A stretch of DNA of 14,933 nt from JBGSOV01 sp964558715 (GCA_964558715.1 CAZLFD010000038.1:1-14933); one strand, 5' to 3'; counted from the first letter of the stretch, positions 1-6,412 are shown. Program-made: numbers and translations. The notes: generated from the sequence alone by a model not told the origin.

Positions 1-2
1 AT

Positions 3-122
3 ACTACCGACAGCGACTTGCCTCATCTGTCACGAGAATTGGGGCTTAGTTCATCTCGCGAATTTTTAGGTGCAACCTATATTAGAGCGGGCGTCTGGGT
101 AGGCCGCCCAGGCAAGGTTTAA
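3..122 (+). CDS. Possible C-terminal end of an upstream gene (partial)
   Basis: Reading frame 3 is open from the window edge for 39 codons and ends at TAA (120-122). The peptide ends in ATYIRAGVWVGRPGKV, which has a protein-like composition, but I recognise no family. The other two forward frames close sooner (at 67-69 and 47-49). An open run of this length can occur by chance, so this is only a plausible gene tail. It would read in the same direction as dgt, separated from it by about 330 noncoding bases. Confidence 0.3.
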   Translation, partial: TTDSDLPHLSRELGLSSSREFLGATYIRAGVWVGRPGKV

Positions 123-135
123 GAATCTGTATAAG

Positions 136-158
136 TGGAAACTTTGCAAGTTGCACCA
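136..158. repeat. Imperfect palindrome, copy 1 of a pair
   Basis: The arms TGG..AACTT and AAGTT..CCA flank a TGC spacer, with an internal loop of one base against three. The 15-base core AACTTTGCAAGTTGC is shared exactly with the second copy at 306-330, and both copies are followed within about ten bases by TTGCTTC. This looks like a small dispersed hairpin element. There is no T-run, so it is not a simple terminator. Confidence 0.45.
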
Positions 159-305
159 AACGTTGCTTCCTTCGTCGTTGCAGATTGTTGCGAAACCATG
201 TGCTGTTTCACAACTGGAGAAGGTTTAGTTCTCCTGCATTAAGCCATGACGTTTGTGGAATCAGCAGATACGCCTCATGACCCTACGTCGGAGAAGCCGA
301 ATTTA

Positions 306-330
306 TGGAGCAACTTTGCAAGTTGCTCCA
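306..330. repeat. Perfect 11-bp palindrome, copy 2 of a pair
   Basis: The arms TGGAGCAACTT and AAGTTGCTCCA are perfectly complementary around a 3-base TGC spacer. The core is the same as at 136-158. The element lies in the noncoding stretch 123-456, which also holds a small hairpin at 216-234 (GGAGAA/TTCTCC) and short GATTGCCA-type direct repeats at about 390-430. I see no gene in that stretch. Confidence 0.5.
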
Positions 331-419
331 CGCATTGCTTCATCCCGAAAGACTTACGAACACTCCCCACTTACTGCCCTAAGATGTTCTGATTGCAGAT
401 TGCCATTCTACCTTGCTGA

Positions 420-450
420 TTGCCAATTCCCCTCTCGTTGATGCTATAAT
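420..450 (+). promoter_or_regulatory. Extended -10 promoter for dgt; predicts a leaderless mRNA
   Basis: TTGCCA (420-425), a 19-base spacer and TATAAT (445-450), preceded by TGC, form an extended -10 promoter. Counting seven bases past the -10 puts the start site at or within a base of the A of the dgt ATG (457). The transcript would have essentially no 5' leader. Confidence 0.6.
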
Positions 451-456
451 CAAACC

Positions 457-1590
457 ATGAATCCTACCTACGTCTCTCTCCGGGAACAGATTGAAACCAA
501 CGAGCAGATGCTGCTGGCGCCCTATGCCTGCCATGCCGCCGCAAGCCAAGGTCGGGAATACTATGAAGAAGCGGATATCCAGCGTACGACGTTTCAGCGT
601 GATCGGGATAGAGTCATCCACTGCCGAGCCTATCGCCGATTGCGAGGGAAGACGCAGGTCTTCGTTGCCCATCACGGTGACCATTACCGCAATCGACTTA
701 CACATACTATGGAGGTCGCCCAACTCGGTCGCGATGTGGCACGGAATCTAAAAGCAAATGAAGACCTCGCAGAAACCATTGCCCTCGCGCACGACCTCGG
801 GCACACGCCGTTTGGGCACGCCGGCGAAACGGCGATGAACGAACTGCTGCATCGCTACGGCAGTATTTTTGAACACAACTCGCAATCGCGGAGGATTGTA
901 GAAATATTAGAGCAGAAGTCGCCGCATTTTCCGGGATTAAACCTCAGCTACGAAGTGCGCGATGGCCTCATCAAACATAGAAATACGAATTACGATACGC
1001 AAACTGAAGCGCGTAACAGTAGTTTAGAAGCGCAGATCGTGGATATGGCAGATCAAGTCGCCTACCAAAATCACGATATCGACGACGGCCTGCGCGCTGG
1101 TATCGTGCATTTGGAAGAGTTGGATTCTCTGGAACTCTGGCAATTGGCCAAAGCGGATGTTCCGCGCTATGAACCGGATGAATTGTGGACTTCTGCCGTT
1201 ATCAGCAAACTCATCAAGATCATGGCGCACGATTTATTGACAGAAACAGCACGTCGTTTAGAAAGCCTGGATCCGCAATCGGTAAACGACATCCGCAACG
1301 CGCCCCTGCCTATGGCAGCCTTTTCGCCAGAGATCGACACCAAAAATACGGCACTGCGGCATTTTCTCTACAGCAAGTTTTATCGCCAGCCAAAGGTGGT
1401 AGAACAGTCGGAACGCGGCAAAGAGACAATCAAACGCATCTTCTTTCATTTATACGTAAAGCCAGATATGTTGCCGTTACATTTTCAGGAAATGATTAAA
1501 AGTGGCGAAAAACGCGAGATCGTCATCAAAGATTTTATCGCGGGCATGACGGATAGATTTGCCTTGGATTTCGCCGCGAGCATCGTATGA
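457..1590 (+). CDS. dgt: Deoxyguanosinetriphosphate triphosphohydrolase-like dNTPase
   Basis: This 377-residue HD-domain enzyme hydrolyses dNTPs to a deoxynucleoside and triphosphate in the cytoplasm, and so tunes nucleotide pools. The conserved region YRRLRGKTQVF (59-69) leads into the metal-binding set: H83 in LTHTMEV, H112-D113 in ALAHDLGHTPFGH, and D199 in MADQVAY. HDIDDG (206-211) is also typical. The length fits the short (type 2) bacterial dNTPases rather than the longer E. coli Dgt. The ATG start gives the expected N-terminus and lies at the predicted transcription start. The last bases, ATGA, overlap the start of the transporter-riboflavin kinase gene, so the two are probably translationally coupled. 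The family assignment is firm; substrate preference among dNTPs cannot be read from sequence. Confidence 0.95.
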   Translation: MNPTYVSLREQIETNEQMLLAPYACHAAASQGREYYEEADIQRTTFQRDRDRVIHCRAYRRLRGKTQVFVAHHGDHYRNRLTHTMEVAQLGRDVARNLKANEDLAETIALAHDLGHTPFGHAGETAMNELLHRYGSIFEHNSQSRRIVEILEQKSPHFPGLNLSYEVRDGLIKHRNTNYDTQTEARNSSLEAQIVDMADQVAYQNHDIDDGLRAGIVHLEELDSLELWQLAKADVPRYEPDELWTSAVISKLIKIMAHDLLTETARRLESLDPQSVNDIRNAPLPMAAFSPEIDTKNTALRHFLYSKFYRQPKVVEQSERGKETIKRIFFHLYVKPDMLPLHFQEMIKSGEKREIVIKDFIAGMTDRFALDFAASIV

Positions 1591-2819
1591 TCCTGCAGCG
1601 CAATGAACGTATCGGGGAGCTTGCCGCCTTCGGGCATGCCGCCCTCTACGGGACGCTCCCTCTCTTTATCGTGATGAGCAAAGACGTGGTACCGCCGCTC
1701 TTTTTTATCGGTGCGAGCTTCCTGTGTGCGGGGCTCTTCATGGCGCCACTCGCCTACTACTCCGAAGCCGACCGTCTGCGTCTAAACCCCCAAGCGGCAC
1801 TGCCCTTCGCCGTAGGTCTGGTCATCATCATGCTTATCATCTACCCGATCGTCACGATTGCCGGCCAGAACACGAGCGCCGGAAACATCGCCATTCTCAA
1901 TCAAACGGAAGTCTTTTTCTCGTTTCTGCTCTTTGGCCTCTTGGGCACCGAACTCGTCACGAAAGCACGTCTTATCGGCGCGGGCTTTATCGTCGCCGGA
2001 GCGACCGCCGTACTCCTCCAAAGCGCGAGCGGTACTCTCGCGGTCTGGGACATCCTCATAGTGTTTGCCGTTTCGCTCGCACCGTTTGCCAATCACTTCC
2101 AAAAAGCAGCCTTGCAGCACATTGGTCCGATGACGCTTGTCACCTGGCGTAATCTCATCAGCGGCACCTTGCTCATCTGTGCGGGGATTGTCTTCGAAAA
2201 CATCGCTCTCGCGCAGCTCAGCATCGAGCAGTTGCTCCTGATCGCCCTCAATGGCCTGTTCGCCTTCGGCATCGCGAAATGGCTCCTTTTTATCGGCTTC
2301 CATCGTATCGGCGTCGCGAAGACTATTGCAATCAACGGGACGGCCCCCGCAGTCACCATGCTCCTGGCGTTTTTCATCCTCGCGGAAACCCCGAGCGTGG
2401 CACAAATCTTCGGCCTCCTCCTCATCGCGATCGGTGTGTACCTTATCACCATGCGCCAGACCTCCACCTTTACCGGAAGGGTCACAACCGGAGACCGCAT
2501 CGGCACAGAACTTGGCTTTCCAACGTTGAATCTGGTAACGGTGTCGAAGATCGCATCTGGGGTCTATGTCGCCCGTGCCCGGATCGGTGAACGGGAGTAT
2601 CCCGCTGTGCTTCATGCCGGCCAACGCCCCACCATAGGGAAAAAAGACTTCCGCCTCGAGCTGCATCTTTTGGATACATTCACGGACGTCGCGCCGGCAG
2701 AAGTGACAGTGGAAATCGTCAGGCATCTGCGCGCCGTAAAGAATTTTCGCGATACGAACAGGCTGCAAGCGCAGATCGCCAAGGATGTAGCGGCGGCGAA
2801 GGTGGTCTTGGAATTGTAG
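1587..2819 (+). CDS. EamA/DMT-type transporter fused to a riboflavin kinase domain
   Basis: This is one uninterrupted 410-residue frame. Residues about 12-288 hold ten hydrophobic segments in the paired arrangement of EamA/DMT transporters, for example 72-93, 100-119, 127-145, 213-237, 243-265 and 270-288. Residues about 295-402 match the flavokinase half of RibF. The signature runs from G297 through G302 and G306 to LGFPTLN (309-315), then GVYVAR, GQRPTIG and the likely catalytic E358 in RLELHLLD. It closes with NFRDTNRLQAQIAKD. The FAD synthetase half of normal RibF is absent, its place taken by the transporter. Known riboflavin importers of the RibN type belong to the EamA/DMT superfamily, so I infer uptake of riboflavin and trapping as FMN at the membrane. 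The transported substrate is not proven. The start overlaps the dgt stop (ATGA). Confidence 0.88.
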   Translation: MILQRNERIGELAAFGHAALYGTLPLFIVMSKDVVPPLFFIGASFLCAGLFMAPLAYYSEADRLRLNPQAALPFAVGLVIIMLIIYPIVTIAGQNTSAGNIAILNQTEVFFSFLLFGLLGTELVTKARLIGAGFIVAGATAVLLQSASGTLAVWDILIVFAVSLAPFANHFQKAALQHIGPMTLVTWRNLISGTLLICAGIVFENIALAQLSIEQLLLIALNGLFAFGIAKWLLFIGFHRIGVAKTIAINGTAPAVTMLLAFFILAETPSVAQIFGLLLIAIGVYLITMRQTSTFTGRVTTGDRIGTELGFPTLNLVTVSKIASGVYVARARIGEREYPAVLHAGQRPTIGKKDFRLELHLLDTFTDVAPAEVTVEIVRHLRAVKNFRDTNRLQAQIAKDVAAAKVVLEL

Positions 2820-2828
2820 CCAAGCCGC

Positions 2829-2873
2829 GCATCGTCTTTGCGAGGAAGTGAGGCACGAGCGAACGAAGCAATC
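2829..2873. repeat. REP-like intergenic repeat
   Basis: The segment CGTCTTTGCGAGG...CGAACGAAGCAATCC resembles the intergenic element family of the form 'cattgcgaggag...gacgaagcaatc' seen in many bacterial genomes. It lies between the convergent transporter-kinase gene and the 3D-domain gene. I see only one full copy in the window; fragments reading TTGCTTC occur at about 162 and 335. The assignment is from memory of the motif. Confidence 0.4.
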
Positions 2874-2958
2874 CACTCTTAGAAGGATCAACTCTTGTTT
2901 GCCGGAATGGGATTGAACCCCTTTCCGCATGTTTCGTGGTGGCTGCATTGCCGGCTGT

Positions 2959-2978
2959 GCGGGAACAAGCTTTCCCGC
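2959..2978. terminator. Intergenic hairpin, possible weak bidirectional terminator
   Basis: GCGGGAA (2959-2965) pairs perfectly with TTCCCGC (2972-2978) around a 6-base loop. It sits 38 bases past the stop of the minus-strand 3D-domain gene and between convergent genes, which suits a termination role. No T-run follows on either strand, so activity is uncertain. A second inverted repeat, ATTTGAAT/ATTCAAAT (3001-3025), overlaps the stop codon of the 3D-domain gene. Confidence 0.3.
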
Positions 2979-3015
2979 AGCACATACGGGAATACTGCAG
3001 ATTTGAATACTTTTT

Positions 3016-4293
3016 TTATTCAAATTCCGCGACGAGCATGCCTCGCTCGGCGCTCGATGCCGCTGCGACTGCTTTTGCCGGTACCGGCGGAGCTACCGTG
3101 CCCTTGAACTCACGTACGATGATGGCGCGCTCGCGGGGAGGCTCCACTTTCTCGGGAACGGGTGCCGCCACAGGTGATGGCTTTTCTCCGGGGAACTCCT
3201 TGGCGACGATGATCGACGGCTTTTGTTTCACAAGGGCATACTGCCGCTCGGCAAGTAGGTTGGTCAACGTCGCGTGCGTACGCGGGCCATACACGCCAAA
3301 TCCCGCACTTGCTTCAGTGGTGACTTTGAAATCGAGTTGAAACTGCTGTACCGCCGCTTCGGTTACCGGGCCGTAGAGTCCGGAGGCAGAAAGCGCATAG
3401 CCAAGTTGCCCCAGTCGTGTTTGCAATGCGGCGACTGCCGTGCCCTGCGCATCACGTTCGAGCCCGCTTTTTAAATCGGCAACAAGATGTTTGCTGATAG
3501 CGCGTTTTTCTAATGTTTGTGATTCGACGACCTGTGCAAGCGTTCCACGCGTACGCGGGCCATATTTGCCAGCTCCTTCGGTATCAGCCGAACCGATTAC
3601 TTGTTTGTCGAGTTGAAAGGCCAAGACGGCAGCTGCGGTTGCTTCATCGAATGAGCCGGAAATCGCGCCTGCATAAAAGCCGAGTTCGGCGAGTTGTTTT
3701 TGCAAAGCGAAGACAGTAACGCCCGAAGCGCCTTTAGCAATGGGAGCCGGGGTAGAAGCGAAAAGTGGTAAGTGTGAAATATCCGCCGGGACGACAGAAA
3801 GAAAAGAGAGCGAATTTTCGGCGCCGCCCGTCCAGTAGACCATCCCTTGCACGGTGCGCATTCCCCAGGCCAGCGCGCGCGCCAGGCCGGTCTCCCCTCT
3901 TCCCATCCATACATCGATGCGATCATGCGCCTGCCCGCGCATGCCAGCAGGAACGATGGCACCACCGCGGTCGTGCACAGTGCCCATGCCGAGGCCCGGC
4001 AAATAGATCTGTGTGCCAAAAGGATAATTGCGCGGCGCGGCGAGCATGCCCGGGTACACTTCGGTGCCGTCGGCGCCATTAGTGCCGCGGCCATTCAGGC
4101 GTATTTCGGCTTCGTAATTGCCGCGCAGGTAGCGGCTTTGCCCGGCTTCGGGAGAGTAATAAGCGGAGACGCGAAAGGTGCGCGGCTCGCCGCCAGGAAG
4201 TTCGGCTCCGGCAGCATACGCGGGGCTGATCGACTGCATCACAAAGCAGATGCAAAAGACGATACCGGCAACGATCTGAGTGAATTTTTTCAT
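3016..4293 (-). CDS. Secreted cell-wall protein: 3D domain plus two peptidoglycan-binding domains
   Basis: This 425-residue protein has a Sec signal peptide (1 to about 28, ending AYA). A 3D domain (about 38-153) follows, named for three conserved aspartates that I place at D108 in VHDRGG, D124 and D127 in HDRIDVWM. The fold is shared with MltA-type lytic transglycosylases and Rpf/YabE proteins. Two PG_binding_1-like repeats follow at about 185-256 and 278-347, each with FQLD and YGPRT landmarks. The Pro/Ala-rich tail carries three spaced copies of an (I/L)V..EF motif at 361-367, 391-396 and 419-424, the last at the extreme C-terminus. The likely role is wall binding with glycan cleavage or remodelling outside the membrane; enzymatic activity is inferred. 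It lies 80 bases downstream of the HTH gene on the same strand and may be co-transcribed with it. Confidence 0.9.
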   Translation of the reverse strand: MKKFTQIVAGIVFCICFVMQSISPAYAAGAELPGGEPRTFRVSAYYSPEAGQSRYLRGNYEAEIRLNGRGTNGADGTEVYPGMLAAPRNYPFGTQIYLPGLGMGTVHDRGGAIVPAGMRGQAHDRIDVWMGRGETGLARALAWGMRTVQGMVYWTGGAENSLSFLSVVPADISHLPLFASTPAPIAKGASGVTVFALQKQLAELGFYAGAISGSFDEATAAAVLAFQLDKQVIGSADTEGAGKYGPRTRGTLAQVVESQTLEKRAISKHLVADLKSGLERDAQGTAVAALQTRLGQLGYALSASGLYGPVTEAAVQQFQLDFKVTTEASAGFGVYGPRTHATLTNLLAERQYALVKQKPSIIVAKEFPGEKPSPVAAPVPEKVEPPRERAIIVREFKGTVAPPVPAKAVAAASSAERGMLVAEFE

Positions 4294-4373
4294 GTTTGTT
4301 TTTAGAGAGATTCTTTACCCTGCCTGCCCCTGATCTTGTTAAACAGTTTCGGGGAAATGAGAAGGTTTGCGAT

Positions 4374-4778
4374 TTACGGACGAATACCATCCGGAAAATC
4401 AAAAGACGGCTGCAATTGATTGAGATATTCCGCCAACGAAATCTGCTGACCATAAGCCACTATCGAGATGTCTTCGAGCTGCTCAGCCGGCAGGTTCTGA
4501 ACGAGATATTCCGCAGTTGCCGAGAGAATCGCCTGCGCCCCAGGAGTAGAAAAGACAAGCGCGGCATCGGGCAGGGAATATGATTCGCCCTGGCGCCGCT
4601 GCGCCAAGAAAGCGAGCAGGTCACGCTTGGCAATGCGGTAGCTCTTATTCATCTTATATGCCGTGAGTTCGCCATCATTGATAAAGCCGTACACCGTTTG
4701 CGGTGTGATCTTAAGGATCTCTGCAACTTCATCAGATGAAAGGAAATCTGGGATATTGGTGTTTGTTTCGGGATTCAT
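4374..4778 (-). CDS. Excisionase/BldC-like helix-turn-helix regulator
   Basis: This is a 134-residue cytoplasmic protein. Residues 12-58 match the HTH_17 (excisionase, MerR-like) fold: FLSSDEVAEILKITPQTVY as the helix-turn-helix, then a short wing through GELTAYKMNKSYRIAKRDLLAFL. The C-terminal half (about 65-134) resembles nothing I know and may be for oligomerisation or partner contact. Family members such as BldC and phage Xis bind DNA cooperatively, head to tail, on direct repeats. The DNA just upstream of this gene is an 18-unit array in 10-bp register containing its promoter, so autoregulation is a strong inference. The ATG lies two bases from the array edge and no Shine-Dalgarno sequence is visible. 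The next gene on the strand is the 3D-domain wall protein, a plausible target. Confidence 0.85.
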   Translation of the reverse strand: MNPETNTNIPDFLSSDEVAEILKITPQTVYGFINDGELTAYKMNKSYRIAKRDLLAFLAQRRQGESYSLPDAALVFSTPGAQAILSATAEYLVQNLPAEQLEDISIVAYGQQISLAEYLNQLQPSFDFPDGIRP

Positions 4779-4780
4779 CG

Positions 4781-4960
4781 GTTTTGTATGAAATGGAATG
4801 AAATCAGTTGGTTTTGACTGGTTTCAAGGTATTCTAGCGGGTTTTACATGTATTTGCAAGGTATGAAACAGTTTTGTATGAAATTGAATGAAATTGTGCT
4901 GTTTTGAATGGTTTTGTACTGTTTTGAATGAAATCAAATGGTTTTGTATGAAATTGCAAT
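4781..4960. repeat. 18-unit tandem array with exact 10-bp register (probable operator)
   Basis: Cut into tens from 4781, this stretch reads GTTTTGTATG, AAATGGAATG, AAATCAGTTG, GTTTTGACTG and so on up to 4960. About twelve of the 18 units fit GTTTTGNATG or AAATNGAATG; on the other strand that is CATNCAAAAC or CATTCAATTT. No base is inserted or lost over 180 bp. The four poorest units (4821-4860) contain the -10 and -35 of a minus-strand promoter, and unit 4861-4870 carries GTATGAAA shifted by half a turn. The period is not a multiple of three, so this is not a coding repeat. A-tracts once per helical turn should also bend the DNA. It most likely binds the HTH protein encoded at its edge. Confidence 0.85.
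4831..4859 (-). promoter_or_regulatory. Promoter of the HTH gene, embedded in the repeat array
   Basis: On the minus strand, TTGCAA (4859-4854) and TAGAAT (4836-4831) are separated by exactly 17 bases. The predicted start is near 4824, giving a leader of about 45 bases. Ten array units lie upstream and four downstream, so a protein filament on the array would cover the polymerase site. Confidence 0.65.
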
Positions 4961-5030
4961 CGATGCCTGGTGTGGGTGTTCTGAAAAACTCCGCATACCG
5001 TCTGAGTCCTCTGTGAGAGACTCCCACGGT

Positions 5031-5062
5031 AAACAAAAATAGATTCCCGCCTACGCGGAAAT
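5031..5062 (-). terminator. Repeat-derived hairpin, likely pilT terminator
   Basis: Read on the minus strand, TTCCGC and GCGGGAA pair with one bulged G, and the hairpin is followed by TCTATTTTTGTTT. This begins 17 bases past the pilT stop. The forward reading, GATTCCCGCCTACGCGG, matches a palindromic intergenic element common in bacterial genomes, recognisable by its spurious RRRESI translation. One C of the usual palindrome appears to be missing. A second bulged hairpin (GAGTC/GACTC) lies at 5004-5023. Confidence 0.45.
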
Positions 5063-5078
5063 TGAGACAAACAGAGGG

Positions 5079-6344
5079 TCAATCCTCGTTGAGGTAATGG
5101 ATGTAGTCTTTCTCTTCGATAAGGCCTTTTTCTTCAAGGATTTCAGCGTATTGATCCATCTTGATCATGCCGAAGCTGCGGCCACTTTGGATGGCATTTT
5201 TAATCTGTGCGGTGTTACCGGTACGAATCAAGTTACGAATACCAGGAGTAGAGACCATCAACTCATAAATAGCGATGCGGCCGGTGCGGTCGGCGCGTTG
5301 AACCAGGCGCTGGCCCTGGATTCCGAGAATCGTATCGGCCAAACGGTTTTGGATCATATTGTGCTGATCGGTCGGAAAGGCGTTGATTAAACGAGAAATG
5401 GTCTGAGAGACACCAGAAGTATGCAAAGTCGAAAGCACCAAGTGCCCGGTTTCAGACAGGTTGATCGCCGCCATAATCGTTTCTGGGTCGCGCATCTCTC
5501 CAATCATCACCACATCTGGATCTTCACGCAGGGTAGCGCGCAACGCGTTTGAAAAGGACAAAGTGTCGGCACCGATCTCACGCTGTGAGATGATGGACTT
5601 TTTCGATTTAAAGAAGAATTCGATCGGATCTTCAATCGTGATAATATGCTGAACACGCGATTGATTGATATTCTCAATCATCGACTGCATCGAGGTCGAT
5701 TTACCCGAACCGGTCGGCCCGGTTACGAGCAGCAAGCCTTGTTTTGCTTCGAGCAGAGTAGAAATACCACCCGGCAAACCGAGTTCATCCATGCTCCATA
5801 CGTCGTTAGCGATCACCCTCATCACGGTTGAGAGCCGTTTGCGTTTAAAGAAAATATTGACGCGAAAGTTGGTTCCATCACGATGTTCAAATGCAGTATC
5901 GAGTTCACGAGTTCGCACGAGTGATTCGCGCTGCTCTTCGGTAGGGATCAGGGTAAATATGAGGCGTTCGGCACGTTCTGGCGTGAGTGCGGGAAGGTTC
6001 TCAACAAAATAGATATCACCGTTAATACGAAAGGCAATACGTTCGTGAGCAGAAATATGTATATCCGAAGCACCCAGTTCTAAAGCCGCTTCGAGGATAT
6101 CTGCCATCGAAAGGTCAGAGACATCGTATTTCAGATTGATCTCGTTCTGGCTTTTTTGCGAGATAGCGTTTTCTGGGTTCGCGAGTGATTCGAGCGGGCG
6201 TCCTTGATTCGTCAACGATTCAAGAGATCCGGGAATCGGGGCTTGCGGCATCTGTCCAAAGCCCACCATCTTGCGAATAACCTCGGAGTCAGAATTTACT
6301 CCAGGGTTTGCTCCTTCTGGGCCGACTTTTCCTTCGTTTGCCAT
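5079..6344 (-). CDS. pilT: Type IV pilus retraction ATPase
   Basis: This 421-residue cytoplasmic AAA-like secretion ATPase of the PilT branch powers pilus depolymerisation and twitching, and often DNA uptake. Residues 1 to about 75 are a low-complexity extension not typical of PilT, with LESLTN and LESLAN as an internal near-repeat. The PAS-like N-domain follows with GASDIHIS (91-98). Then come Walker A GPTGSGKST (209-217), the Asp box ITIEDPIEF (236-243), Walker B EDPDVVMIGEMRD (274-286) and the His box ETGHLVLSTLHTSG (298-311). GIRNLIR (368-374) corresponds to the AIRNLIR signature that separates PilT from PilB. No other pilus gene is in the window, so its partners must be encoded elsewhere. 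The ATG start has a good promoter 25-60 bases upstream. Confidence 0.95.
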   Translation of the reverse strand: MANEGKVGPEGANPGVNSDSEVIRKMVGFGQMPQAPIPGSLESLTNQGRPLESLANPENAISQKSQNEINLKYDVSDLSMADILEAALELGASDIHISAHERIAFRINGDIYFVENLPALTPERAERLIFTLIPTEEQRESLVRTRELDTAFEHRDGTNFRVNIFFKRKRLSTVMRVIANDVWSMDELGLPGGISTLLEAKQGLLLVTGPTGSGKSTSMQSMIENINQSRVQHIITIEDPIEFFFKSKKSIISQREIGADTLSFSNALRATLREDPDVVMIGEMRDPETIMAAINLSETGHLVLSTLHTSGVSQTISRLINAFPTDQHNMIQNRLADTILGIQGQRLVQRADRTGRIAIYELMVSTPGIRNLIRTGNTAQIKNAIQSGRSFGMIKMDQYAEILEEKGLIEEKDYIHYLNED

Positions 6345-6356
6345 TTAGTGCAAAAG

Positions 6357-6385
6357 TTGATTTTTATATCACAAAATCATACCCT
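6357..6385 (+). promoter_or_regulatory. Possible alaS promoter
   Basis: TTGATT (6357-6362) and TACCCT (6380-6385) are 17 bases apart and would start transcription near 6392. The -10 is weak. The call rests mainly on the divergent arrangement, which demands a promoter within these 68 bases, and it would overlap the pilT promoter face to face. Confidence 0.3.
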
Positions 6386-6404
6386 ATCCCCTGAGTTTTT
6401 GCAA
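6376..6404 (-). promoter_or_regulatory. pilT promoter
   Basis: On the minus strand, TTGCAA (6404-6399) and TATGAT (6381-6376) are spaced by 17 bases. The predicted start is near 6369, leaving a leader of about 25 bases before the pilT ATG at 6344. It overlaps the divergent alaS control region. Confidence 0.6.
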
Positions 6405-6412
6405 TCCTAAAA

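Noticed and set aside
253..441. 62-residue ORF upstream of dgt
   Set aside because: It spans the palindromic repeat and short direct repeats and overlaps the dgt promoter; its composition is not protein-like.
457..2819. UGA recoded as glycine (Gracilibacteria code)
   Set aside because: dgt and the small membrane protein end normally at TGA at the family-expected length, and no gene has an internal in-frame TGA.
1587..2819. Fusion caused by a frameshift or assembly error
   Set aside because: Both domains lie in one continuous frame with a short natural linker and no repeat or low-quality-looking junction; it still needs confirmation in relatives.
2901..2930. tRNA-like GGTTCAATCC T-arm on the minus strand
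   Set aside because: The T stem has a mismatch at its third pair and no matching acceptor, D or anticodon arms can be folded upstream.
1782..3023. Long minus-strand open frame (413 codons)
   Set aside because: It mirrors the transporter-riboflavin kinase gene, has a charged, family-less composition, and the opposite strand carries clear domain motifs.
4781..4960. CRISPR array or plasmid iterons
   Set aside because: Units are 10 bp with no spacers, unlike CRISPR. There is no replication initiator gene nearby, while a fitting HTH regulator gene adjoins the array.
4824..5082. Minus-strand open frames covering the array
   Set aside because: They only translate the 10-bp repeats and the RRRESI-type palindrome; a 10-bp period does not keep frame.
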